64,000 nt of DNA. Origin: CAZYQW01 sp964649825. Lineage in GTDB: Bacteria; Planctomycetota; B15-G4; JADJEK01. Below are positions 53,636-62,815 of this stretch, piece by piece (within the stretch, counting starts at the first letter, position 1; every line of letters begins with the position of its first letter). Position numbers and translations under genes: made by a program. The DNA is taken from assembly GCA_964649825.1 (NCBI GenBank), contig CAZYQW010000090.1, positions 9,127 to 73,126 of the forward strand, read 5' to 3'. Below the pieces are notes generated by a model. The model saw nothing but the letters and a program-made list of their open reading frames with translations. It was not told the DNA's origin and did no database searches.

Positions 53636-53762
53636 CTTCACCGCCGCATCGCATCACGCGCGACGTCGCGGAGCGCGGGCGCTGGGCGCGTGCCGCGGCG
53701 GCGCGACGGTTCCTGCGGTTCGAGCCCAAGCCTTGACCGATCTCTCGCCTACGATCCCGCCA

Positions 53763-55136
53763 ATGGAATCCTCCTCCTCTCCAACGCCGCCGCCCCTCCC
53801 GCTCGAGCGCCCCGAGCTGGTACGCAGCCTCACCCTGTTCGACGGGACCATGATCGTGATGGGCACGATCATCGGCATCGGCATCTTCTTCACTCCGAGC
53901 CGCGTCGTCGGCGCGGTCGGATCGCCGGCCGTCGCGCTCGCGGCGTGGGTCGTCGGGGGGTTGATCGCGATGACCGGCGCCTACACGTACGCGGCGCTGG
54001 GTGCGATCCATCCGCGGACCGGCGGGCCGTACGTCTACCTCGCCGAGGGGTTGGGACGGCTGCCGGCGTTCCTGTACGGGTACATGCTGCTCCTCGCGGT
54101 CCTGTCCGGTGCGATCGCGCTGATCGGGTTGATCTTCGTCGATCACTTGGCCGCGTTCGTTCCGCTCACCGATACGGTGCGGCTCGTCGCCGCGACGGGG
54201 ACGATCGTCCTGCTCGCGTTCATCAACGTGGTCGGGGTGCGGTGGGGGAGCCGGGTGCAGAACCTGTTCACCGTGTTGAAGGTCGTCGCGCTGCTGGGAC
54301 TGGTGGCGGCGGGGCTGCTGTTCGGGTCGAACGCGCTCGGGGGAACGGCCCGCGAGCCAGTGGGAGCGGCGACCGTGATTGGCGGGTTCGTCTCGGCGAT
54401 GGTTGGCGTGCTCTTCTCGTTCGGCGGCTGGCAGAACTTGACGAACGTCGCCGGCGAGATGAAGGACCCCGCGCGCGATCTGCCGCGCGCGATCCTGATC
54501 GGCACGGTCGGCGTCGCGGTGGTCTACCTTCTCGCCAACGTCGCGTACCTGCGGCTCCTGCCCGCCGACGAGCTCGCGCGCTCGTCTGCTCCCGCCGTCG
54601 AGGCGCTGGAGAACGCGATCGGCCCGAAGGCTGGCGGCGTCGTCGCCGTCCTGATCCTCTGTTCCGCGTTCGGGATTCTGAACGGCCTCATGCTGGCGGG
54701 GCCGCGGATCTACTTCGCGATGGCGCGAGGCGGCGACCTGTTCCGCGCGTTCGGCACCGTGCACGCGAGGTTCCGGACCCCGAGCCTGGCGATCGCGGTG
54801 CAGGCGGCGATGGCCGTGCTTCTGCTCTGGGTCTTTCGCGGGCACGTCGCCGATCTCACCGACTACGTCGTCTTCGCGGATTGGCTCTTCTTCACGCTGA
54901 ACGGAGTCGCGCTGTTCGCGATCATCCGCCGGAGCGGCCGCGCGGCCGCCGCGGGCCGCCGGTACGGCTATCCGTGGGTTCCGGCCGTCTTCACCGCGCT
55001 CTCGGCCGTGGTCACCGTCGGCGTCCTGATCGGCCAGTGGCAGAACGCGTGGAAAGGGCTCTTGATCCTCGCGTCCGGATGCGTTGTCTTCGCCCTCCAG
55101 ATCCGCCGCCCCGCCGCTCCGCGTGACGCGAGCTGA
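53763..55136 (+). CDS. APC-superfamily amino acid permease
   Basis: This 457-residue protein has about twelve membrane segments. The signature first helix is LFDGTMIVMGTIIGIGIFFTPSRVV, followed by TGAYTYAALGAIHPRTGGPYVYLAEGLG and FSFGGWQNLTNVAGEMKDPARDLPRAILIG. It probably imports or exchanges amino acids or related compounds across the inner membrane; the substrate is not evident. The start is the ATG before ESSSSPTPPPLP, at the edge of the first cytoplasmic stretch. The next gene starts 13 bases downstream and may be co-transcribed. Confidence 0.92.
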   Translation: MESSSSPTPPPLPLERPELVRSLTLFDGTMIVMGTIIGIGIFFTPSRVVGAVGSPAVALAAWVVGGLIAMTGAYTYAALGAIHPRTGGPYVYLAEGLGRLPAFLYGYMLLLAVLSGAIALIGLIFVDHLAAFVPLTDTVRLVAATGTIVLLAFINVVGVRWGSRVQNLFTVLKVVALLGLVAAGLLFGSNALGGTAREPVGAATVIGGFVSAMVGVLFSFGGWQNLTNVAGEMKDPARDLPRAILIGTVGVAVVYLLANVAYLRLLPADELARSSAPAVEALENAIGPKAGGVVAVLILCSAFGILNGLMLAGPRIYFAMARGGDLFRAFGTVHARFRTPSLAIAVQAAMAVLLLWVFRGHVADLTDYVVFADWLFFTLNGVALFAIIRRSGRAAAAGRRYGYPWVPAVFTALSAVVTVGVLIGQWQNAWKGLLILASGCVVFALQIRRPAAPRDAS

Positions 55137-55149
55137 AACGGAGTCCTTC

Positions 55150-56250
55150 ATGTCGATCGTTCCGTGCCTATTCGTCCTGATGCTCTCCGGCCCGATTGCG
55201 GCGTCCGGCGAGGCCGTCGTCGAGCGCGTCGACGACGAGCGCCTCGCGGCGGAGGTCGAGAGCCGGGCGACGACGATCATCGAGAAGAAGCTCGCGCTCG
55301 GCATGGTCGTCGGAGTGCTCGACGGCGATCGTCGGTTCGTGCGGAGCTTCGGACTCGCCAAGCACGGCGGCGAAGCGCCCCCGGATGCGGACACCGTCTA
55401 CGAGATCGGCTCGGTCACGAAGGCGTTCACCGGGATCTTGCTCGCCGACGCGATCGAACGCGGCGAGATGAACGCCGAGGATCCGATCGCGAAGTACCTT
55501 CCGGACGAGGCCGCGATCGACGAAGAGGAAGGCGTCATCCTCCTGCGCCACCTCACGACGCACACGTCCGGCTTGCCGCGGATCCCGAGCAACATGCGCA
55601 ACCTGGACCCGCGCGATCCGTACCAGCGCTACGGGGACGACCTGCTCCACGAGTTCCTCTCGACCTGCGTCCTCGACGACACGCCGGGGGAGAGGTACTC
55701 GTACAGCAACCTGGGGGTGGGGCTGCTCGGACAACTGATCGCGCGCAACGCCGGGTTCGCGAACTACGAGGAGCTGCTCGTCGAGCGCGTGTCGAAACCG
55801 CTCGGCCTTCACGACACGAGGCTCGCCAAGAGCAGCTATCCCGACGAGCGGCGCGCGGCGCCGAGCGGACCGAACAACGCCCCCTCGACCGAATGGGAGT
55901 TCGACGCGCTCGCCGGCTGCGGCGCCATCCGGTCGACGCTGAACGACATGCTCACGTTCGCGAAGGCGAACCTCGAGCCCGACTCCACGCCGCTCGCCGG
56001 CGCGATTCGACGATCGCACGAGGTGCTCCATCCGTTCAAGGGCGGGAAGTCCGGCGTGGCGTACGGGTGGCACGTCGACGGCGACGGCCGGACCGTCTGG
56101 CACAACGGCCAGACGGGGGGCTACCACTCCTACGTCGGCATCGATCCGGTGCACCGGGTCGCGGTGGTGATCCTCTCGAGCTCGACGGCCGGCGACGTCG
56201 ACGCGATGGGGATCGCCCTGCGGGAGTTCCTCGTCACCCGACCCGAGTAG
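55150..56250 (+). CDS. exported serine hydrolase of the class C beta-lactamase family
   Basis: This 366-residue protein has a signal peptide (IVPCLFVLMLSGPIAASGE). Catalytic Ser88 and Lys91 lie in IGSVTKAFTG, the YxN motif in GERYSYSNLG, and the third motif as HNGQTGG. Other family marks are LLRHLTTHTSGLPR and a C-terminal HRVAVVILSSS. These proteins include peptidases, esterases and transpeptidase-like enzymes; true beta-lactam resistance is not implied. GGAG precedes the ATG. It converges with the next gene, their stops lying three bases apart. Confidence 0.88.
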   Translation: MSIVPCLFVLMLSGPIAASGEAVVERVDDERLAAEVESRATTIIEKKLALGMVVGVLDGDRRFVRSFGLAKHGGEAPPDADTVYEIGSVTKAFTGILLADAIERGEMNAEDPIAKYLPDEAAIDEEEGVILLRHLTTHTSGLPRIPSNMRNLDPRDPYQRYGDDLLHEFLSTCVLDDTPGERYSYSNLGVGLLGQLIARNAGFANYEELLVERVSKPLGLHDTRLAKSSYPDERRAAPSGPNNAPSTEWEFDALAGCGAIRSTLNDMLTFAKANLEPDSTPLAGAIRRSHEVLHPFKGGKSGVAYGWHVDGDGRTVWHNGQTGGYHSYVGIDPVHRVAVVILSSSTAGDVDAMGIALREFLVTRPE

Positions 56251-56253
56251 CGA

Positions 56254-59178
56254 TCACTTCACTCCGAGGATCATCACCGATCGACTCGCCGTCGACGCCG
56301 GCGCAAGCAGCGCGTGCTCGGTCGCCGGCGAGAGGAAGTCGAAGAAGTAGGGCGTCGCGTCGATCGGGTTTCGGGCGTCGGCCTGGGACGGGACGCCGTC
56401 CGTGCTCGGCGCGCCGCCGGAGGCCGGCCGCGGCGTCGATCCCGCGGAGTAGACGATGCCGGCGGGAATCGCGTCGAGCCAGTGGATCGAGCCCGCCGTG
56501 ATGGCGCGATCGAAATCGGGCGGCGTGCCGTCGTTCGGCACGCGCAGGAGCATCCCGAACGCGTTCAGGTCCTGCACGAGGAGCTCATCGGTCGCGACGG
56601 TCGGCGACCCGGTTCGGTTCAGCACGAACGCCACCTTCGGTTCGACCGGGCTCGGCGTGACGTTGCGGATCGTCGCTCCGTTCTCGACCCCGAACGGCAC
56701 GGAGCTCGGCGAGAACGAGGTGAGCTGGAGCGCCGGCCCCGGGTTCAGGCCGTCGAAGAGCAGGAGCTGCTCGATCTGCTTCTCGGTGGGCGGTGCGTTC
56801 GCGAGGCGGGCCGTGAAGTAGTAGTACTGCGCGAGGGAGCTGGCTCCACCGACCCTTCGCAGCCGATAGTAGTCGGGTCTTGCCTTGGAGAGCGACGCGT
56901 CCGACACGACGTCCGGCGCGCCGAATTCCGGCGGCGACTCGCCGAACGTCGGCGCGAGGTCGTTGCCGGTCACGTTCGTGACGCGGAACGTCGGCGCGCT
57001 CTCGCCGGCCGGCGGGGCGACCTCGACCGCGTAGATGTTGTAGGTGTTCGCCCCGGTGAGCGAGCGGAAGTCTTTGATGAAGTAGCGGTGTCTGCGATCG
57101 AGCGACAGGAACGTGCCGCCGTGATCGACGATCGGGAGCTCGGCGATGCTCGGGACGTCCCACGGGCCGAGGTACGAGAGCGTCGTCGAGACGCCGTAGC
57201 CGGGTCCGGTGAGCGTACGCGTCAGGTTGCGGGTGATGCCGCTCACGAGGTCCGCCACGAAGAGATCGGAACGACCGGAGATGAGCCCCGACTGGGTCGG
57301 CGTCCCTTGGTGGAACAGGAGGAACCGGTTGTCGTCGGTGAGGGCGAGCCCCTGCGTGCCGGGGAAGTCCGTGACGTCGAATCGGCCGCCGATCGCCAAG
57401 TCGGCGACCACGTTCGAGATGCTTCCCGCCTGGCTGCCGTCGGTGCGCGCCGTGAACGGGATCGATCCGGTCGAACCCTCCGCGTGCGCGCCGGCGAACA
57501 TCGAGCCGTCCTTCGACAACGCCGCCCAATCCGCGGCGCCGTCGGTGACGTCGAGCGCCTCCATCAGCGTCGCGTTGGCGAACCCGGTGCAGTCGCGAAC
57601 CACCACCGTTCCATCCGCTGACACCTGCGAGATCGAGTAGACGTTCTCGCGATTCGGATCGGAGCCGGCGATGAAGACCAGCGTGTCCTCGTCGTCGTTG
57701 ACGAACGGGATGAAGTCGAACCGCGCGAGATCGGAGAAGCCGGGCGTGGGAATGATGGCCGTGAACCGCTCGGCGCCGTCCGTGCGAACGCGCCAGAGTC
57801 GATCAGGCCGGGTCGCCGCGGTGTCGCCGGTCGCCGACGAGAAGATGAAGGCTTGGTACTCGCCCGTGTCGTCGCGCACGAACCGGATGCTCTCGTCGAA
57901 ACCCCGGCGGAACTGCGTGGCCGCGGCCGGCGTGATCTCGACGATCGGCTGTCCGTTCGCGAACGTCTGGCCCTTCTCGAGATTCAGAAGGAAAGCGCGA
58001 TCGAGCGTCGAGCTGGACGCGTCGAGGATCACGACCGCCCGATCTCCGTCGGGGGATACGCCGACCTCGACCTCGAACGGCGAGCGGGTCGCGCTCTCGG
58101 TGAACGTACCGAACGAGGCCGGGACGAGGTTGCGGAAGCTCTGGTCCTCGAACCGGACGCCGAAGCCGTACCGCGGAGGGGAGACGCCGCCGTTGCGCCA
58201 GTGGAAGAGCTCGCGGCCGCCCGGCAGCACGATCCGCGGATACTCGAAGTTCTCGTTGTTCCGCGTGACGCGGGCGCCCGTGAACAGCTCGATCCCCGAC
58301 CCACGTCCCTGCACCTGCACGTGCTGCGTGTCGGGGTCGGCGCCGGGCGGGGCGCTCGTGTGGACGAGCTCGGACGGGCCGGCGAGGCCGATCATCCAGA
58401 AGTCGAACGCGTTCACGATCGTCGCGAAGTCGGGGGCGCTCTGGAACGCGGCCGGGCTGCCGTCGGCCATGTCGGCGTCGACGAGCGCGCCGACGTTCGT
58501 TTTCTGGCCGAGGTCGAACGGAGCCGACTGCGCGGACGTGCCGATCGCGGCGCCGAGCGACGCAGGGCGCGCGAGCGGCCCGAAGTCGAGACGCATTCCG
58601 TTCCCGACGCGAAGGTCGAGCGTCGCCGGGTCGAGCGCGACGATCTGCACGTAGAGGCCGACCCCGTCGAGCGCGAGGATGATCGGCTTGCCCGGCCCGA
58701 ACTCCATGCCCGGCCCTTCGGCCGCATTCTGATCGATCAACACCGCGATCGGCGGCACCAGGCCGTGAAGCACGAACGATCCGTTCTGATCGAAGCGGAA
58801 GACGGGCGAGAACGGACCCGCAACGAGATCGGCGGCGGGAAGGCCGAGCTTCGCGGTGAGGAGCGCGTGTCCGATGCCGTCGAACACCGGATGGATCGGG
58901 GATCGGATCGTCGGCGCGATCCACGGGGTGAGGAAGAAGCCCTGCGCGAGCGACTCGGTGGCCGCGCCCGACAGGAGCAAGGTGAACGGCGCGTTCGGTG
59001 GGCCCGAAAGGGCGATCTCCAGCGGCGCGAAACGCGTGAGCGACACGACGGTCGAATTGTCGCCGGTCACGCCGTTGACGGTGAGGATCGGATCCCCGGG
59101 TGCCGCGCCCACGCGCGTCATGCCTATGCTCGCTACGAGGGAGACGGCGACGAAGGTCGAAATGATGGCGCGGTGCAT
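56254..59178 (-). CDS. large secreted protein, probable WD40/TolB-like propeller
   Basis: This 974-residue exported protein has a signal peptide (AIISTFVAVSLVASIGM...VGAAPG) and GAGGAG before the ATG. An N-terminal beta domain (residues about 30-330) holds APLEIALSGPPNAPFTLLLSGA and GPGKPIILALDGVGLYVQIVALDPATLDLRVG, reminiscent of the C-terminal modules of neighbouring proteins but at the front. The rest (about 340-970) has periodic propeller-like strands such as DDEDTLVFIAGSDPNRENVYSISQVSADG, RSDLFVADLVSGITRNLTRTL and RYFIKDFRSLTGANTYNIYAVEV. TolB-type WD40 propellers are a reasonable guess. No catalytic motifs seen. Confidence 0.75.
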   Translation of the reverse strand: MHRAIISTFVAVSLVASIGMTRVGAAPGDPILTVNGVTGDNSTVVSLTRFAPLEIALSGPPNAPFTLLLSGAATESLAQGFFLTPWIAPTIRSPIHPVFDGIGHALLTAKLGLPAADLVAGPFSPVFRFDQNGSFVLHGLVPPIAVLIDQNAAEGPGMEFGPGKPIILALDGVGLYVQIVALDPATLDLRVGNGMRLDFGPLARPASLGAAIGTSAQSAPFDLGQKTNVGALVDADMADGSPAAFQSAPDFATIVNAFDFWMIGLAGPSELVHTSAPPGADPDTQHVQVQGRGSGIELFTGARVTRNNENFEYPRIVLPGGRELFHWRNGGVSPPRYGFGVRFEDQSFRNLVPASFGTFTESATRSPFEVEVGVSPDGDRAVVILDASSSTLDRAFLLNLEKGQTFANGQPIVEITPAAATQFRRGFDESIRFVRDDTGEYQAFIFSSATGDTAATRPDRLWRVRTDGAERFTAIIPTPGFSDLARFDFIPFVNDDEDTLVFIAGSDPNRENVYSISQVSADGTVVVRDCTGFANATLMEALDVTDGAADWAALSKDGSMFAGAHAEGSTGSIPFTARTDGSQAGSISNVVADLAIGGRFDVTDFPGTQGLALTDDNRFLLFHQGTPTQSGLISGRSDLFVADLVSGITRNLTRTLTGPGYGVSTTLSYLGPWDVPSIAELPIVDHGGTFLSLDRRHRYFIKDFRSLTGANTYNIYAVEVAPPAGESAPTFRVTNVTGNDLAPTFGESPPEFGAPDVVSDASLSKARPDYYRLRRVGGASSLAQYYYFTARLANAPPTEKQIEQLLLFDGLNPGPALQLTSFSPSSVPFGVENGATIRNVTPSPVEPKVAFVLNRTGSPTVATDELLVQDLNAFGMLLRVPNDGTPPDFDRAITAGSIHWLDAIPAGIVYSAGSTPRPASGGAPSTDGVPSQADARNPIDATPYFFDFLSPATEHALLAPASTASRSVMILGVK

Positions 59179-59487
59179 ACGGACTCCTCTGTGTGGGCCC
59201 CTGCAATGAGATGCAGTCACAGGAGGCCGGACGTCGTTCGCGATGCCGCCCGGCCGTCTCCCTCTCCTGTCGTACAGCGATAGCGCGGCGAGGTAACCGA
59301 TCGCCACCCTATCGCCACCCTATGGACGGGATGGACGAGATCGACGAGATGGAGCGTCGCCCGTGCGGATTCTGGAAACAACGCTCTCGCGGACCTGGCG
59401 GCGCACTGGCGTCCTCGGCGATGGGAGCCACCTCGCGGACGGGCCGCTCGACGTTCGAGCCGCCCACGCCTCGTCGGCGCTCCGCGA
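59179..59487. other. gap between two leftward exported-protein genes
   Basis: These roughly 310 bases hold no recognisable gene. A perfect 11-base direct repeat (ATCGCCACCCT, twice, at 59300-59321) lies within, followed by GACGGGATGGACGAGATCGACGAGATGGA, itself mildly repetitive. Confidence 0.5.
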
Positions 59488-61794
59488 TCAGCGCGGCGCG
59501 ACGTCGACGGTGGTCGTTGCGCCCGGCGTAAGCTCGACCGTGCGCCGTTCGACGACGTCGCCGCGCTCGTCGCACAGCTCGAGGCGCCACGGGCCGGCGA
59601 CGATCTCTCCGGCGTCGAACGTCGCTCCAATCCGAGCCAGCGAAACGACGCCGTCCGCCATCCGGTGCCGCACCATCTCGTCCGCGACGAGACGCGCCGT
59701 TCCGTTCTCGGAGAGCGCGGCGCGTACGACGATGGCGGCCGGACGCGCGTCGATCGTCGCGTCGCGTTCGAGCGTGGACACGTCGACCACGGTTCGGCCG
59801 ACCGGCCGTCGCGACGCGTCGAGCGCGATCACGGAGTAGGCGCCGGTCGCGACGCCGGGCAGTCCGACCGTTTGCCGGCCGACCGCATCGGCCTCGCTGC
59901 GCCCGAGGGCCGGCGGTCGATCGTCGAGCCGAAGCGCGACGACGCGGGCGACCCGATCCGACGGGTCGTCGACAAAGATGGTGAGGCGTGCCGGACGGGG
60001 GGCCGTGCGGACCGCGTCGAGGACGAGATCGTCCACGTCCGTCGCGACCGTGATCTCCCGCGCGTCGTCGCGGGCGCCGTGGATCTCGCCGGCCAGCGCG
60101 TGGGCGTGATCGGGCCACCGGGCCGAGAAGAGGTCGCGATCGTCGCGGTCGACGTAGACGCGATGAGCGCCGGAGGGGACGTGCTCGAATCGAAACGATC
60201 CGTCGACGCGAACCGGCGTCCCGCGCACGGCCGGGATGGCCGCGTGCTGCAGATACACGAAGTGACCCGGTCGCGCGTCGTTCACGCGGCCGGACACCGC
60301 GTGCCCCGTCGCCACCTCCAGCTCGAGCCCGTCCGTCGCGGTCCGCGCGTACGTCGCGACGAGACGCGCGTATCCGGGTGCGTCGACCTCGACTCGGATC
60401 CGTTCCCACGCCGAGGACGCGACGTCGAAGCGGCCGTCCGCGTCGGTCGTCGCGCCGCCGACGTGCCCGACCGAGCCCGCGATCCTCCAGAGCAGCGGGA
60501 GGTCGTCGAGGTCGCGGCTCGTCCTCGCGACGCGGACCGCGGCGCCCCGGATCGGCGCTCCCGACGCACCGTCGATCACGCGCCCGGAGATCGGCGGCGC
60601 CGGCCGCGCGGCGAGCTCGATCTCCGCCGGGGCGTCGTGCGTGCCCCGGAACGAGAGGCGGCGGCTCAGCTCCTCGATGCATCCCTCGGCGGCGATCAGG
60701 ACGTCGAGCGGCTCATCCGGTCCCGCGACCCACGCCGCTCCGTTCATCACGAATCCGAGGCAGTCCCAGCGCGGCACGAAGTCGATCCGATCCACGCGGT
60801 CGTCGCGAGCCCGTCCGACTTGGACGCGGGTGACGCGCGCGTTCCGCCGAGTGAGCGAGTTCGAGACGCTGATGCGAGCCCAGCCGAGCGGCTCCGGCTC
60901 GAGAGCCACGCGCACCGAGTCGGTGACGCCGTGGCCGACGCGGGTGCGGAAGGAACGGTACGTCCGCGCTTCGACGGAGAGCGAGATCGGCCCGGCTCGG
61001 GAGAGCCGAACCATCGTCGTGCCGATCGCCAGCGGCACGTTCAGCACGAGCCCGCCCACGTCGACCCGTCCGGCGATGGGCTCGTCGCCGAGCCGGAACG
61101 GCTCCGGGACGAGCAGCTCGATCGGCAGCCGTGCTCCGGGATCGAGCGCGACGGTGGCTCGCGACACGCCGGCGGAGACCCAGACCTCGCGCGGCGCGAA
61201 GTCGTCGTGCCGCAGCACCACCGGCGTCGAGCGCACGGGAAGACCGAGCGTGACCCGACCGGCGTCGTCGCTCGTGCCGACTCGAGTCGACGCGTCGAGC
61301 GGTGTAACCTTGCGATGCCCTTCCGCGCGGAGGCGGGGAGGGAACGGAGCGCCGTCGCGGATCGAATGGACGCCGGCGCCGCGCACGGGCGCTCCGTTCG
61401 GATCCTCGACGCGGAGCTCGACCCTGCGGCCCGCGAACAGGACGACGTCGCCGAGGTCGACCAGACCGGCGCTCGCGCGCCCGAGCGCCGGCTCGAGCCG
61501 CGCCGACTCGTAACCGTCCGCGTCGATCCAGATCGTGCCGGTCGGCGGGAGGGGGACGGGGTCGGTCTCGAACTCGCCCGGCGCAATCGATGCGATCGAT
61601 GCGATCGGCGCGATCGGCGCGATCGATCGGAGGCTCGCTCGGTCGTCCCATCGCGCGCGCGCCGCGACCGGAGCTCCGTGCGCGTCGATGACCCGAAAGC
61701 GCAGCGCCGCGGCGAGCTCCCCGGACGACGCGCTGCCCGAAACACCAAGGAGCGCGGCGAGAGCGAGCGCCGGCAGAGATCGCGCGCTGGTCAC
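59488..61794 (-). CDS. secreted protein of multiple CarboxypepD-regulatory-like domains
   Basis: This 768-residue exported protein has a signal peptide (SLPALALAALLGVSGSASSG). At least six beta-sandwich units open with FRVIDAHGAPVAARARW, LRVEDPNGAPVRGAGVHSI, ISGRVIDGASGAPIRGAAVRV and VSGRVNDARPGHFVYLQ, like carboxypeptidase regulatory-type domains. They resemble the exported part of the sigma-factor fusion elsewhere in the window. Residues 57-73 (RSIAPIAPIASIASIAP) are encoded by a nine-base tandem repeat. The GTG start has GGAG very close to it, so the exact start is uncertain. Function unknown. Confidence 0.78.
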   Translation of the reverse strand: MTSARSLPALALAALLGVSGSASSGELAAALRFRVIDAHGAPVAARARWDDRASLRSIAPIAPIASIASIAPGEFETDPVPLPPTGTIWIDADGYESARLEPALGRASAGLVDLGDVVLFAGRRVELRVEDPNGAPVRGAGVHSIRDGAPFPPRLRAEGHRKVTPLDASTRVGTSDDAGRVTLGLPVRSTPVVLRHDDFAPREVWVSAGVSRATVALDPGARLPIELLVPEPFRLGDEPIAGRVDVGGLVLNVPLAIGTTMVRLSRAGPISLSVEARTYRSFRTRVGHGVTDSVRVALEPEPLGWARISVSNSLTRRNARVTRVQVGRARDDRVDRIDFVPRWDCLGFVMNGAAWVAGPDEPLDVLIAAEGCIEELSRRLSFRGTHDAPAEIELAARPAPPISGRVIDGASGAPIRGAAVRVARTSRDLDDLPLLWRIAGSVGHVGGATTDADGRFDVASSAWERIRVEVDAPGYARLVATYARTATDGLELEVATGHAVSGRVNDARPGHFVYLQHAAIPAVRGTPVRVDGSFRFEHVPSGAHRVYVDRDDRDLFSARWPDHAHALAGEIHGARDDAREITVATDVDDLVLDAVRTAPRPARLTIFVDDPSDRVARVVALRLDDRPPALGRSEADAVGRQTVGLPGVATGAYSVIALDASRRPVGRTVVDVSTLERDATIDARPAAIVVRAALSENGTARLVADEMVRHRMADGVVSLARIGATFDAGEIVAGPWRLELCDERGDVVERRTVELTPGATTTVDVAPR
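61586..61630. repeat. nine-base tandem repeat inside a coding region
   Basis: Five near-identical units (ATCGATGCG, twice; ATCGGCGCG, twice; then a partial variant) encode the IAPIAPIASIASIAP stretch of the multi-Ig protein. Copy-number change would keep the frame. Confidence 0.85.
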
Positions 61795-61837
61795 CGCTCC
61801 GTGCCGCGCTGCATCGGTCGGCGGCTCGACCGCATTG

Positions 61838-62269
61838 CTATCCGTTGCGGACGACCGTGAAGCCTTCTCCGCCGAACAGTGCCGGGAGGAGGTACTCGAG
61901 CGTGCCCTGTCCGATCGGCTCGAGGTCGGCGCCGTCGTACCGGAAGCCGCGCCCGTCCTGGGTCAAGAAGCCGACACGATGGAACTCCGTGTCCTCGACG
62001 AAGAGCGTTCCGGTCGGGAAGCGTCGCTCGACCTTCACCGGCTCGGGGATCGGGTCGTAGTGCACCGCGTATCCGACGGGCGCCTCGCCGCGCAGGATTC
62101 GGAAGTAGGACGTGAACGGCTCGCGCAGAGGAGCCGAGTCGGGGATGTTGGCCTCGATCGCGGCGCCCGAGTCGGACATTGTGTCCGCGGCCGGACGTTC
62201 ATAGTTTAGCGGGCTGCAGGCCGTCAGCACCGCGAGTGCGGTCGTCGGCATCCACCGGGCGACGTTCAT
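61838..62269 (-). CDS. small lipoprotein of unknown function
   Basis: This 143-residue protein has a lipoprotein signal (WMPTTALAVLTAC, Cys18) and a ribosome site GGAGG just before the ATG. The mature part (PLREPFTSYFRILRGEAPVGYAVHYDPIPEPVKVERRFPTGTLFVEDTEFHRVGFLTQDGRGFRYDG) resembles small envelope lipoproteins that carry a beta-strand domain. I do not recognise a specific family. It is divergent from the coiled-coil membrane-protein gene and lies 43 bases downstream of the multi-Ig gene start. Confidence 0.75.
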   Translation of the reverse strand: MNVARWMPTTALAVLTACSPLNYERPAADTMSDSGAAIEANIPDSAPLREPFTSYFRILRGEAPVGYAVHYDPIPEPVKVERRFPTGTLFVEDTEFHRVGFLTQDGRGFRYDGADLEPIGQGTLEYLLPALFGGEGFTVVRNG

Positions 62270-62327
62270 GGAGACCTCCAGGATCCGAATCGAGCCCGGG
62301 AGTCTAGCAAGGGAGGATCGTGAAGTC

Positions 62328-62675
62328 ATGACCAGCCCGCCCGGCCGCGGCGACTCCGAACCGCAGCTCGAGAAGATCGCGCGGCGGATCGAGGAGCTTC
62401 ACGCCGAGGTCCGCGAGCTCTCCGTCGAGCTGCGGCGCCAGACCCGGATGATGCAGAGCCTGAGCAAGGCTCAGCCGATGCGAGCCTCGGCCGCGGTGCT
62501 CTGCTTCGGGTTCGTGCTCGCCCTCTGTTTCGCGTGGGGGCTCCACTGGGCGATCGCTCTCGGAGCCGCGCTGCTGGTGGGATTCGCGGCGTACAGCCTG
62601 TTTCGACCGCGAGGTGGGAAGAGCGGCGGCAAGGGCGATGGCGGCGCGACCGGGGCCGAATCCGGCGCGGGGTGA
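62328..62675 (+). CDS. small membrane protein with N-terminal coiled coil
   Basis: This 115-residue protein has an N-terminal helix with heptad pattern (QLEKIARRIEELHAEVRELSVELRRQTRMMQSL, residues about 12-45). One or two membrane helices follow (AAVLCFGFVLALCFAWGLHWAIALGAALLVGFAAYSLF), then a Gly/Lys-rich tail. GGGAGG lies 12 bases before the ATG. It has no recognised family. The ada gene follows 140 bases downstream and is probably separately expressed. Confidence 0.7.
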   Translation: MTSPPGRGDSEPQLEKIARRIEELHAEVRELSVELRRQTRMMQSLSKAQPMRASAAVLCFGFVLALCFAWGLHWAIALGAALLVGFAAYSLFRPRGGKSGGKGDGGATGAESGAG

Positions 62676-62815
62676 CGTCGCGACGCGAGGGACCGGCCCG
62701 GCGGCGCCGCGGTCGGTCCGATGGCGCGCGCGACGGCAGCGCTCGGCGGTCGAACCGAATTCGACCGCACGTATCGGATGGAGCCGGCCCGCGGCTCGCG
62801 CATAGACTTCGGGGC

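Noticed and set aside
55150..56250. Antibiotic-resistance beta-lactamase
   Set aside because: The SxxK/YxN motifs place it in the broad class C-like serine hydrolase family, most of whose members are not resistance enzymes.
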